Positions 35,811 through 47,139 of a stretch of 64,000 nt of DNA are shown one piece after another. The stretch covers positions 62,001-126,000 of the forward strand of contig JAQGDQ010000174.1 in the NCBI GenBank assembly GCA_030141605.1, in the 5' to 3' direction. Position 1 is the first letter of the stretch. Each line of letters opens with the position of its first letter. The stretch is from Tubiluchus corallicola. Lineage: Eukaryota; Priapulida; Priapulimorpha; Priapulimorphida; Tubiluchidae. A model generated the notes under the pieces. That model was not told the origin of the DNA. It was given only the letters and a program-made list of their open reading frames with translations, and did no database searches. The position numbers were made by a program, and so were the translations under genes.

Positions 35811-35961
35811 ATGTGCACTACGGCTGTGCAAGTAGGAGTTGTGTTTATATGGACAAACTTGGTTCTTGTGCTTTCCATTATACCTATTTCACCTTTAGAA
35901 GAACAACAGTTAAAAGGTTTCATAAGTGAAGAAGCACGGCTTTTAAACGATGACGATAAAG
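35811..35961 (+). CDS. Coding exon 1 of the prohormone-like gene (signal peptide)
   Basis: 151 nt encoding residues 1-50 plus one base. The donor is AAAG|GCAAGT, a perfect match to the GC-AG intron class and in phase with the acceptor at 36975-36976. An alternative in-phase GT donor lies at about 36010 (AACTTAC|GTGTAA). It would insert 16 residues including an N-glycosylation sequon NTT. Confidence 0.55.
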
Positions 35962-36196
35962 GCAAGTACAAGAACACTACACAGGCCGTATTAATGGGAG
36001 AAAACTTACGTGTAACGTATTAATAATGTGAATCCCGATTATTCGTTTGTAATGAGCACAATGAACATAAGATAATTTTTAGCGAAACCTCTCAAATTAC
36101 TGTTATCTTCTCAGTGATATGACCAGTCTTGTAACACTGACCTCAAATTACTGTTATCTTCTCAGTGATATGCCCACTCTTGTTGCACTGACCGCT

Positions 36197-36282
<86 letters not shown>

Positions 36283-36421
36283 CTCTCTCTTGCTCTCTCT
36301 CTCTCTTTCTCTCACGCTCTCTTTCTCTCTCTCTTGCTCTCTCTTTCTCTTTCTCTCTCTTACTGTCTCTCTTTGTCTTTCTCTTTCTCTTTCTCTCTCT
36401 TACTGTCTCTCTTTGTCTTTC

Positions 36422-36454
<33 letters not shown>

Positions 36455-37350
36455 TTTCTTTCGTTCTTTCTTTCTTTCCTTCTTTGACTTTTCACTTCTC
36501 ATAAGATATACTATTATTCGACTATTTGCATACAATATAGTCCCTTATTTCTCGCAGTCTAGGTCTAAATCCTGAAAAACGTGCTTCTGAAAAGTTCTAG
36601 GACTTTTTTAGTGGGCACCATAGCCAGTCTTATTAATTAGACTATGCTGAATCCGAAAAAAACTGTCGCCAGCTCGAAAAATTTGAACTGAAAATGGACA
36701 GAAATGGGTTCCTCGGGTCCAGCTACCCTGGAATAGATGTCATATTGGCTTCTTAATGTTAATTTTCTAAACATTTATCTTAATTTAAGTTGTTTGTGCA
36801 AAAACTTGGCGGCCATATGTTTTTTTCGTTTTTAACCTATTTTCGCCACCTTTTCAAGCTGGCAACAGCGTTTTTCGGATTCAGCATAGTGAAATTGATA
36901 AGACTGCCTTTGGTGCCCCTATGTTTTATGAAAATGAGACTAGACTATCATAACAATAAAAAATTTCTTTTTTTAGGATTCGATGGAACGATAAAATTTA
37001 ATGCTCTACGAGACGAAAAATCGTCTGAAATCACTTTGGAAGATTTTTTGATTTTGCGTCGCCTATTGGATGAACAGTACAACTCGGACCCTGCTCTCTC
37101 CGTAACGAAAAGAAGAAATTCCGGTAGGCGTCGCTACTCATCTTTTGGCGGCACTAAGCGCCTGTACCGTGGAGGAACAGGAGGCGGAGGGGGCGAATGT
37201 ATCAGTTCTAGATCAGATCTTATTGATCTCTTGATGGCTATTCACCAGGCAAGATCAAAAGGCATTCCAGGTCATATGATTAGTATCTGTGGTCAAGTCC
37301 GACCAGTGGCGCCCATTCGAACGGACATTCGTTATTTGGGTATTGGCTAA
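35811..37350 (+). CDS. Predicted secreted prohormone/neuropeptide-like precursor, 174 residues, two exons
   Basis: Coding join 35811-35961 and 36977-37350. The ATG is the first in frame (upstream in-frame TGA in the same exon). Residues 1-28 form a signal peptide with hydrophobic core VVFIWTNLVLVLSIIPIS. An acidic propeptide follows (EEARLLNDDDKGF, then SSEITLEDFLILRRLLDE). Basic sites are KRR (95-97), RRR (101-103) and KR (111-112). After a glycine run (119-123) comes a tail with two cysteines (C125, C155) and a C-terminal glycine (G174) after IRYLGI. Such an architecture fits a peptide-hormone precursor processed by convertases and perhaps amidated. I do not recognise the family. The first intron would use a GC donor; an alternative GT donor is given separately. 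The join rests on splice consensus and frame only. Confidence 0.55.
36086..36190. repeat. 53-bp tandem duplication in the prohormone-like intron
   Basis: Two copies share CTCAAATTACTGTTATCTTC, then TCAGTGATATG(A/C)CCA and CTCTTGT/GTCTTGT. They lie immediately before the CT-rich array. Confidence 0.85.
36199..36485. repeat. (CT)n / (CTTT)n pyrimidine array
   Basis: Long CT runs grading into TCTTTC and then TTTC units inside the intron of the prohormone-like gene. The array contains a 40-bp internal duplication around 36345-36425. Confidence 0.96.
36977..37350 (+). CDS. Coding exon 2 of the prohormone-like gene
   Basis: The acceptor is TTTCTTTTTTTAG ending at 36976. 374 nt encode residues 51-174 and the stop. 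Base composition is visibly richer in GC than the flanks, as expected for coding DNA. It carries all basic cleavage sites and both cysteines. An overlapping +1 frame stays open from about 37280 to 37507 beyond this stop. Confidence 0.55.
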
Positions 37351-37594
37351 ACCTATGCTTCCAAAACGTTCACTAGAATTGCACTCTTGGGATCTGCTTC
37401 AGTACATGACTTACGAAAATTGTAGTGTTTGTTCAAGACATCACTATGACCCACTCTCAGAAGATATCAAGGGGATTAAAAGCAATCACGCTCCTGTCTT
37501 TATTTAAACCGTTAAACACAGGTTTATTACTTCAAAGGCGTCTGCAAAGTTTGTAAATATTCTTATAGGAGCTATTAAGACAAGTAATGCACAA

Positions 37595-37600
37595 AATAAA
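37595..37600 (+). terminator. Polyadenylation signal AATAAA
   Basis: A consensus hexamer about 245 nt after the stop codon of the prohormone-like gene, followed by a T-rich stretch. Confidence 0.5.
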
Positions 37601-38250
37601 GTTTGATTTACTTTATTAAATGTCTCTGTAATCAAATCTTATTTTTATGTTTTTTGACACTTTCTTAACAATTAATTTCTGAGATTCTAGCTTGTTTTAT
37701 GTTTGTAAATTTGGCTAACAAAAGAAACTTATACAACTGCAAAGCAGTTTTTTTATCATGCTGATAATTTTACTTTATTTGAGTAACTATGGTCTAACTA
37801 TTTTAAGTTTCAGAAGAAGAAAGTGACAAAAGAAAATTGGTTGTTTCCTCGATCACAAGGCCACGATACTGATCTGCTTCGTTTTGGCCCTAAACAGCAT
37901 TTTATTCGCAACTAGTTGAGCAATAAAATTACTGGAAAAACAGCCTCTAAACACTTATGTACAGCTTATACATGAAAAACGTGTAGTCCCTTTAGCAAGT
38001 CACTTTAAATTACTAAGTACATTGAGTTCCAACTAAGGTAATAACTTGTACTGTACTCTACTGATAAGCAAATTTGGGCAACGTTCAGTGCACATGTCAA
38101 CAGTCACAGCGATTCCAGTGGGTACTTTCTGACTGACCGAAAACCTAGTTGCAAGAGACTACTCGTATGTATGCGTAGTTGAGTTTAAAAATTGTCTACT
38201 CTCTATGGATCTCTTCAATGATTTTCCTGCTGTGAACCTGGATGCTTGTT
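37601..38250. other. Intergenic AT-rich sequence
   Basis: Nothing recognised between the poly(A) signal and the 42-bp repeat. Confidence 0.4.
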
Positions 38251-38255
38251 GTTTC

Positions 38256-38381
38256 TATTCACTTGACTGTTTAATGCTGATAAGATGGCTGCCATACTAT
38301 TCACTTGACTCTTTAATGCTGATAAGATGGCTGCCATACTATTCACTTGACTCTTTAATGCTGATATGACGGCTGCCATAC
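38256..38381. repeat. 42-bp minisatellite, three units
   Basis: Three tandem copies of a unit starting TATTCACTTGACTSTTTAAT and containing GCTGATAAGATGGCTGCCAT, with two or three substitutions in the last copy. A diverged ~120-bp tandem duplication follows at 38385-38590 (shared AAGCAATCGCTAGTCTC). Confidence 0.9.
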
Positions 38382-41300
38382 TAAAATACGAAAGAGTCAG
38401 AAGGTATTTAAAAGAGTCTTTCAAATTAAGCAATCGCTAGTCTCGTATTTATTTTACTTGCTTTGGCTCTTTCTTATGGATCTGGCATTAGAAAAGCAGG
38501 AGAGAGGGCTGAAAGGCCTTTAAAGGAGTCTTCCAGATTAAGCAATCGCTAGTCTCCTATTTATTTCACTTGCTCTCTCTCCTTCTGCTGGATCTGGTGT
38601 TGTGCTGAAAGAAGAAGCCATTCAAACACATTCTCATTAATCTTTTGGTCGAACAGAAATTCCGTTACAACTAGAGAACATTCAATAAAGAATCACAAGT
38701 ACGCTCCTTCACTACGGAAAAAAATTATTTTGTGACTGACCTGCGTGTTGTTACATGCTTGGTAACACTGCCATAGAATATTTAAGCAACATGACTCCAA
38801 ACCTACTTGGCTGAATCACAATTTTTATCTCATCTCCTTGACCTTTATACCTTTGAACCTTTAACCAAAAATCACCGAATTGCCACATCTTCTCCACGCC
38901 AAGTGTGGTGATCATAGTTTTTCTGTTTTGAACTATTTCTATTCTTTTAATTTTTGTACAGAATTTCCATAATTTCTTGTGTTTATTACTGTATCGTTAA
39001 ACCGCGCTAAATTTATTCGTAATTTTTTTTTTGCAATTTTGTTCTCAGATTTCAGTAATAGATTGCATTTTGCTAAATTAAATCCACTTACTGTACTCAA
39101 TTTTGAATACACGGCGTTTTCAGTTTAAGTATGGCGTCGCATCTGCGATAGACAAACAAACTCGGCGATAAAACGCTTTTAATATTCTACTTGGTTGTCT
39201 CTTGGAGAAGCCGTGCGTGACTCCTGCACTCCATCACTAATTGCCTCTTGAGTGGCATCCACTCTTGATATAAATGAGTCTATGAACTCTGATGATCATA
39301 CACAGATGAACAGTGAGGATTTTCAACCAGTTCTGGGTCATTTGTCAGACATTTGTTCCAACCACTGCACGTCGCAAATTTAATGATCCGTTCACTTCTA
39401 AGTTTGTCAAATCAGCCAGTTCTTTCGTCACAAACAGTAGGGTGTGCCCTATTTCCGGGCCTGAAAATCCTAAAATTGTTGTCTTGGCAACCGGGTCCAT
39501 TCGTAGGAAAAAACTAATGTGAAATTCGAATTCAGCACAACGAAATTTCTAGAACTTTCAGGTTTATGCAGCCAGTACTGGGGTGTACCCTGGATCTGGA
39601 CCGAAAACACCCTAAAATGCCCAACAAAGAAAAAAAATAAAGGATCAACCCTATAAATAAATTCTCCGCTTTTTGCCACGGAATCAACTTTCAAAGTTTG
39701 GTCCCTAATCTATTTTTTAGAATTTGCAGCTGTATATATTTTTACCTAGGCGGCAATTGTGAGTTACGACATCATCAAATTTTGACATTTTTAAGACAGT
39801 TTCCACCACTTGGATTTTTTCAGATTTTTCAAATGCTATTAAAAGGCTATTCATGAGACTAATTCAATTGATAATATTTCTGTTGCAATTAGTAAGAGGT
39901 CTTGTTGTATATTTACTGGACTATACCTATGCTTATATGAGCATTATCTTTGAGCATAACTAGAAGTTTTGGAGAAACTAGAGAAACACGTTACACAAAT
40001 CACAGCATCATACTTGATCTTAAGGGTTGAGCATTATGTACAAAAATAGAATGTACAATATATAATTTCTCATGTACAGTACATGTAAAATTTTGACGTA
40101 CGATTTCACTGATAACGCGTAATCTCGCACACGCACTGACAAGTCACATTTACTTGACTAATCTTGCAATTTTCGTTTGCTAACCTTCACTACGCTAGTT
40201 TGATTAATACAGAAATTTTGTTAAAAATGGTTTCGGGAATAAACTTCGCCGATATAAATGTCTAAAATTTATATTGCGAATAATCTGAGAACGAACAAAA
40301 TTGTTGATAGCACCTTAATTGTTAGTTTGAAAAAACTTTGTCTGACAGACACGAGCTACCTTTTCAAGGTGATCATTGTTTAATAATTAAAATTCAAGGT
40401 TGTTTCTCATAGTCTAATATTAACCGAGTGTCAGTAAGATTGGCCACAAAATGACGCAAAGAAATTATTTTTACACGATTTATTAGAAATATATGAACTT
40501 TTCAGATGTGTAACCTGTTAGTCTGTCACATTCTTGTCTCATTAATAAGCGCGAGGGTTAATAAATAAAGCTCATTAATAAAAGTTTTTAAATGTCCTTG
40601 ATAATTGTTAAAAATCCTAGATATGCGTATTTAGTAATAATAACCATATGCAGTGAGTAATAAGCTGGCGTTTCTTCACGTTTCCAATTGAGTCCGTAAG
40701 AGACGGGCTATTACGTGGAATGTGCGCGCATAATTGAGGAATAATTGATGGATTGAACCAGGGACTACTGAATACTCCAAAGCGGGACGGAGCGTTAGGC
40801 ACTGTGTGCAAAGAAATGTGGAGGCGTACGAAAGTTTACAATTTTGTCTCCACAGTCGTCAGCAGAGGTTGTTTGATTTTTGGATATTTAGGAAAATATC
40901 AGTGAAATTATGGCTATTTTATATAAAAAGTTCGGCGATGCCTCGAAAGTATAGCATTGGTTAACTACGTCTCTGAAACATGACACGAGTAAGATGAGAT
41001 TTCATAATGGGTATTTAAAATAAAATTTTAACGCCGAGTAGGCTAATTGAAAGCTTAAACTAATGAGTAAATGTAAAACCCGCATCTGAAACTGTCACCA
41101 ATTCTGAGCAAATATAGTTATGGTACGTCATTTTATGTTCAAAGCCTGGAAGAGTTATAGCAAAACATCGTGGCTGATACTTACAGGCACCCCACCAGGA
41201 CCACTGACTACTAATAAAGCATTTCTGGAAAAAATTGTTTGTGACGAAATAAATTCCCCTGGATACTTCAAAACTTACAATAGGCCAAATGAGCAGGAAC

Positions 41301-43689
41301 TCTGAAAAACTATTTGAATATTACAAACATATTCAATTGCTAATTATCGTCTTTCTTTAGTGCTATCAACCTGGAGGCGCTAAGTGAGTTTTCGTGGAAA
41401 TTGTCAGGCGTGCTGCTCCTACATAATAAACTTTGTCAGTGGACTTGACTAGAGTTGCCGCGTACAACCCCCTCCCAAGGTACGCCATTGTACCCCGCAT
41501 CACTGTGAAGAAATGTTGAAGCTGTTTCAGTGAACTTCACTGAAGATTTAGTTTAATTTGTCTTCACTTTAGTTTCATTTGTCTTCACGGTGCAATGATT
41601 TATAATCAAATTAGTTAAATAATTAGTACGATTGCCATTCTGGCATTTGTTGAGACAAAATTCGCAAAGTTAATGATTTTTCCACCTTTTTCTTATGACT
41701 TATTTATAATACCTGCTCGTAATTGCATGATTTACCTGTACAAACTTTCTATCAGAGCAAATTTGTTTACAAAAGTAAAGGTTGCAAGTTTAATTAGGCA
41801 ACTGTATACGTGATTTTTCCACTCTAATTAAATGACTTACTTGTAACACCTGTAGCCTTGTCTACCTGTAAAAAGTTGTCATTCTAAGCATGTTTACTTG
41901 CTTACCAGTTTTTTCATTTCATGTCTTAGCAGCACCAAGTGCATTCTGAAAAGGTTTGCGTACGTGCCGTTTTTGTTTGGCTTCACAATGACTTACTTAC
42001 CTGTAATACCTGTAATTAGCCCAATTAAGCCCAGCGGGCCTTCATTAATTCAATAATTCTTATCTTAACCCAGTCCTAAGTTGGCAGTAACCTACTTCAT
42101 GTCTAAATAGCACATTTTAACCTGCTACGATTTCTACTCATGATACATGTCATTTACCTGTATATATCTCGCATTTTCTGTTTAATTGCTTTTCATCCAT
42201 ATCTAGTTTACCTCAATAATGATGTAAGTCTTGCTTTTAAAGTTTAAGTTTTTCATCAGCCAAACACTGAGACGTTTTAAATGTCAGTTCACATGCGAGC
42301 ATTAATTAATTACTGTACCTGTGTTTTACCTTATGTCATTAATGAAATACCTTTTGAACTGCTGCTGCAACTATCGCAGTAAACCAACTTTTTGTAGTTT
42401 ATTATCAGAAAAAAAGATACATCGAAGTTTTAAATTTTGTCTTATAACGTGCATCGTATTTGAATTTAGTTAGCCAATGTACGTAGCTGTATTAATGGGT
42501 TAATGGATAATTTAATTAGCAAAATAAGAAAAGTGAAGTACTTCCACTTCTAAATTTAACCGAAACTATGACTCCTCTTAATAGCGTTATAGGACAGCAT
42601 TACATGTCTGGTGATTACTTCATGGCTTTCAGAAAACCGACCTCCGTTTTTTACACGTAATGACCAGTGCTTCGTTTTCTTATGCACAGTGGATTCATTA
42701 GAATGGAGTAATTGAGGCAACAATCGGCTTTGCGAAATAACTAGCTTACATTTATCCAATGTCTTTTTTTTCTAATGTTGTTATTAAATACTGTCAGTAT
42801 AATTTTTGGCCTCTGTTAAGGAGCGCTTTTTAGCCGGGACAAATGTAGCCTCTTTTCTGAATGTTTCATCCGGGCGATATGCATGTGTACATCGAGAAAT
42901 ATCAAAATTACAATCCCGTATTAATTTCATTAGTAACTAAGCTTCAGTGGCAAACATTAATATCTAAAATAAGGTATAATTATAATAAATTTATACATTA
43001 TGAGGATGATAGATTCCTATTACTTGAAAGTAAATTTCAAATATATATTACTAGTTTTACGTGTTAAATTACAGCTCAGTAGTACACGTTTTTCTACCTC
43101 GCCGCTTGTACATTTTTCTGTTTTGGCAAGTGGCTTTCAAACAAAAATACAAACTGTCACGTTTCTAGGCTGCAGATTGGCTACACAGCTATTCAGAGTT
43201 TGAACTAAAACAATACTGGTCGTAATAACAATAAAAAAACCTATTATTTAATAATATGCGTGTTTTATTTACTGTTTTATCTACGGAAATATAGTGTACT
43301 ACGGGTACTAATTTTTTTTCGAGTTCGTGCAGTCTGACAAAGCTTATGCTCGGTACCGCCTCCCCGGTGTTAGTCTAAACGTTTTATAATTATTTTGAAA
43401 ATCATAAATCATAACTTCACTGACCACAAGTCGCTGGATTAAATACTACGCATTTATCTTGCTGAAAAATATAAGGAATATTAATGATATTAATTGTAAA
43501 TTTGGTGTTATGCTTCCTATTAACATATGTACCACTCACAACAAGTTATCAGCTAGAAGCAAAAACAGACAACTGTTGACCAAGAATAGAATCTACAACT
43601 ATTTTTCACTGGGCTTACAAACATACGACAGTACTGGCACCTAGTGGGGGTGAGTGTTTCCTGAAAACGATAAGACTAGTTATTTACGT

Positions 43690-43935
43690 TGATTTCAGGT
43701 TCAGGGAAAACAGCGGTTGTAAAATTACAGCCGCAGGCAACATCGTTGCCGCTATAACCTTCTCCAGCGACAATCGCCGCCGACCGTGCCCTGTCTGACC
43801 TGCTTAAATTAAGTTCATAAAAAATGACAACTACAAAGTGGTAATTTGTAACATGTAAACCTTGCCAGGCTTCCAAAACATGGAAAACCACAGTGCTAGC
43901 CAACAGATGGCGACACATTGCGCATACTGCCAACC
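43690..43935. promoter_or_regulatory. GC-raised island, candidate regulatory element
   Basis: About 240 bp of clearly higher GC than its AT-rich surroundings, with GCCGC/GGCAAC words, an E-box-like CAGATG and a GACCTGCT motif. No coding signal or repeat match within the window. Regulatory function is only inferred from composition. Confidence 0.22.
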
Positions 43936-44961
43936 ATGCTCAAACGACGTTTTTGAGGCAGACATGATGATGCTTATTCCTAGGATATAGATGTGGTTAC
44001 CTCGTTATATCAGACTGAAAGGGTTAACACACTACATTCCACCGGAGTGGGTGATCTACAGGGAAAAGCAATTTTTACAGTTACATCGTCTTTGCCAGGT
44101 TTTTGTTTTGATTTGGCCTGGCCAATCTTTTTCTTTTTAAAGGACATGTTATTAGTAACAGTTCGAATAAATGGACACAAGTGCGCACATACCCACTGAC
44201 TAACTGACTGACTAACCGACTGTGTAACTACCCATGATTTAGCTAGTTTGTGTGTTGGTTGGTTTGTTAATTAGTTAGTTAAGGCTTCATCCAATTACCC
44301 CAGTTTAATGCAAAGAGTCCGTTCTCTTCAACAATGGAACTAACTATTACTAGTTTTCTTCCTTGTCAAAAGATGGCAGCATGTTGTAGTAACTGATACA
44401 TAATCGTGAAAAGCAATTGGGTAGTAAAACTGTGTGTATAGGCTTCTAGCTCACCTTGACCCGTGCTGACTTGATGAATCAATAGTAATATTGCCAACAC
44501 CTTTATTGTTTACCCACAAAATAAGGTTAACGACATTAAATGTTTAACAGAACCACAAAAAACTTTGCAAAAGTAAGCCTACATCGAGCAAAGTTCAAAA
44601 TTGTTAGGATGGTAATCTGTTTTGTAAATCTACACTGTACATACCGACCATTTTTGCTTATTTAAAATATTCAAATAATGTGCATGTCTCAATGTCGCGT
44701 CTTAATTTTTATCCTCACTTCAGTTTAGTTCAGTAATGCTGAATTCATAAAATATCTGACTATGTAATATAATACGGGGCATTAATTTTAATCCTGTTTG
44801 AAATATTGAAGAAGACGTTCCACTTTGGATTGGGTTAAAAGAGTTCAGAATTTTACTAAGAATGTACAGCTACAAAATGTCCGTATGCTGCTCCTAAGTG
44901 ACGATATAAAGATTACGAAATGTCAGACAGTAATACTCTGACGTCAAGTTGTCAGTCTGAC

Positions 44962-45040
44962 TAAATGTCTAATGGATAACGCGTCTGCCTTCCACTCTTT
45001 TCGTCTGGTAGGTCGTGAGTTCGAAACTGCAGCCTGGTCA
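44962..45040 (+). mobile_element. tRNA-Arg-like sequence, probable SINE head
   Basis: GTCTAATGGATAACGCGTCT resembles the 5' half and A-box of arginine tRNAs. GAGTTCGAAACT about 48 nt on is a B-box. The anticodon region is expanded and mismatched, so this is a tRNA-derived SINE or pseudogene, not a working gene. It is distinct from the SINE family at 16.9 and 20.9 kb. Confidence 0.5.
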
Positions 45041-45301
45041 TACTAATGACTTTAAAAATGTTACCCTGCTTGATGCATGTTATGTAGATTGTAGATTGTT
45101 ATTTATAGCCAACAGTAAGAGGTGCTTGCAAACTCGTGTTAACTGTTAGCCCTAGTGTTCGATTTGAAATAAAAATAATTCCCTCAAAATTACATTTTTT
45201 ACTAATACAATTCGTACATAGTAATTGCTGAGAGTTCTTCCTTTATAAACAGTAAGGAAACCTAATACTTGCATCTTGTTGCTGAATGCTTTAATTGTTA
45301 A

Positions 45302-45716
45302 AGCACAAGAAAACCCTCCATTTACATCAAGCTTAAAAAAATCGTCTTGAAGTTTCATACCACTTACATATGCCTTTTTGCATACAGTTCTTGCGTTTGT
45401 AGTAACGTTGTATAAAACATTTAAATTTAAAGTCCCGCGATGAACGTTATAAGCAGCCATTTTGACGATAAGTCATTTGAAACAAGTTTAGATAACACTG
45501 AGTAAGGTTTAGATAACAATGAACATTCGTAGCGCATACCTCACTAAACAAAACTTAAAATTACTGCATCTTATCAGTAATACGTTTTTTGGTTATTGAG
45601 TGGTGTACCTTGGAGGTGAATCAAAGATATTTTACCAATTGGTGAAAACATTTTAAATAATTAATAATTTTCTTTTCTAGTTACATAAGTCTTTCAAGGA
45701 GGTAAGCGAAATTTGT
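45302..45716 (+). mobile_element. TTAA-flanked MITE family, 3'-truncated copy
   Basis: It starts AGCACAAGAAAACCCTCC directly after TTAA (45298-45301). It follows the 27965 copy through AACAAGTTTAGATAACA and TTTCTTTTCTAGTTACATAA, then loses similarity near 45716. It also shares the ACCAATTGGTGAAAACATTT segment with the copy at 52991, which is missing from the 27965 copy. Confidence 0.75.
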
Positions 45717-45782
45717 TCTTTCTTGCACGCGTTACGCCACGCAGGCTTATTTAGTAAAACATATTTACGAAAAGTTACATCT

Positions 45783-46355
45783 ACACAAGGTCAATGTGAG
45801 AGTTTCTCCTGTGTAGCATGATGTCAACGTCAAGATGAAAGTTTCTTCTGTGTAACATGATGTCAAGGACCAGGTGAACGTTTCTCCTGTGCAACATGAT
45901 ATCAAAGCCAATGTGAAGGTTTTTGCTGTGGAACATGATGTCAAGGTAAAGGTGAAGGTTTCTCCAGTGCAGCATGATGTCAAAGCCAATGTGAAGGTTC
46001 TTCCTGTGGAACATGATGTCAAGGTAAAGGTGAAGGTTTCTCCTATGTAGCATGATGTCAAGGTAAAGGTGAAGGTTTCTCCTGTGTAGCATGATGTCAA
46101 GGTAAAAGTGAAAATTTCTTCTGTGTAACATGATGTTAAGGTCAAGATGAAAGTTTCTTCTGTGTAACATGATGTCAAAGTAAAGGTGAAGGTTTCTCCT
46201 GTGCAGCATGATGTCAAAGCCAATGTGAAGGTTCTTCCTGTGGAACATGATGTCAAGGTAAGGGTGAAGGTTCCTCCTGTGCAACATGATATCAAGACCA
46301 ATGTGAAGGTTCTTCCTGTGTCCTGTGGAACATGATGTCAAGGTGAATGTTTCTC
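45783..46355. repeat. 39-bp minisatellite, about 14 units
   Basis: The units read on the plus strand as GTGAAGGTTTCTCCTGTGTA then GCATGATGTCAAGGTAAAG, with about 10-15% variation. Because 39 is a multiple of 3, two minus-strand frames stay open for 537 and 561 nt (13-residue repeats containing ETFTFTLTSCYTG or HRRNLHLYLDIML). There is no promoter, splice or signal context for translation. Confidence 0.92.
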
Positions 46356-46454
46356 CTGTGTATTATTAGGTGTCGTAGTAATATCAAAATGTAGATCAAG
46401 AAATTGTGAAACCGCTATTGAGCTAGCGTAATGGTTTTTTAAAGGTGTTCACAT

Positions 46455-46795
46455 AAATATGCAAAGAATCGAAAACATTATCAGCGAATGCCTGAAAGTG
46501 GGGAAGAAAATTACTACAAAATGTTCATTATACGTACGCTATGTATTTAAATTGCATAAAAACTTTTCTAGGCCTACATTAAATGTAATTCAATTTCTCT
46601 TTGCAAACCGTGTTGTAGGCCGAAATATTTGGAATTCATTGCCAAGCTGAATTTTACTTCATTACTTTACCAAACTTTTGTCATTTTATATCGTGACCTA
46701 GCATTTATTTTATGTGTTATAGTTGAGTTTTAAAATTTGCGGAGCATGTAAATAATGTAAGTTTTAGAACGAATAATAAATAAATAAATAGTTTT
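46455..46795 (+). mobile_element. 3' end of a decayed LINE (CR1/L2-like)
   Basis: The plus-strand frame contains FLFANRVVGRNIWNSLPS, the conserved 'F..RV...WNSLP' motif near the C-terminus of CR1/L2-type proteins. About 110 bp on it ends in an AATAAATAAATAAATAG tail, typical of such LINE 3' ends. Confidence 0.6.
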
Positions 46796-47139
46796 CTGTA
46801 CGTGAAGTCACTAAATTATATTTAGTTTCGTATAATGTCGGGCTGCAAAAGTCTAAATAGTTAGTGTAGATGGAGATATAAACTCTGAGCTTAACTCTCT
46901 TACACACCAGTGGCATTAGTGGCTCTCCTACTAATTACATTAAACTTGCAATAACCAAAGAATGGGAATTTCTTGACAAATTGCACTTTTCATGAAAACA
47001 TCGGGGGTAGGAAATATGCGAGTTAACCTACTCTTTCTCGAAAATAGGAATTGTACATTGAATGTAACGCTCAAGTACGCGTGTTACAAAATTTGCAAAT
47101 AAATGTGTTTCTTTGTCGCCTGGAGTAACAATACTCAAC

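Larger units (their letters stand above)
35779..37600 (+). other. Predicted transcript region of a secreted prohormone-like gene
   Basis: The first visible exon begins after a strong acceptor (TATTTTTCCTTACAG, AG at 35777-35778), so an upstream non-coding exon is implied; I could not place it. Coding exons are 35811-35961 and 36977-37350. A consensus AATAAA at 37595-37600 gives a 3' UTR of about 260 nt. The 1-kb intron contains a 53-bp tandem duplication (about 36086-36190) and a CT-rich array. Confidence 0.6.
38591..45295. other. Gene-poor interval between the prohormone-like gene and noggin, part 1
   Basis: No supported coding exon. It contains degenerate words like TTACTTACCTGTAATACCTGTA between 41690 and 42180. 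Islands of raised GC at 40650-40800 and 43700-43930 are listed separately, as is a tRNA-like element at 44962-45040. Confidence 0.4.
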
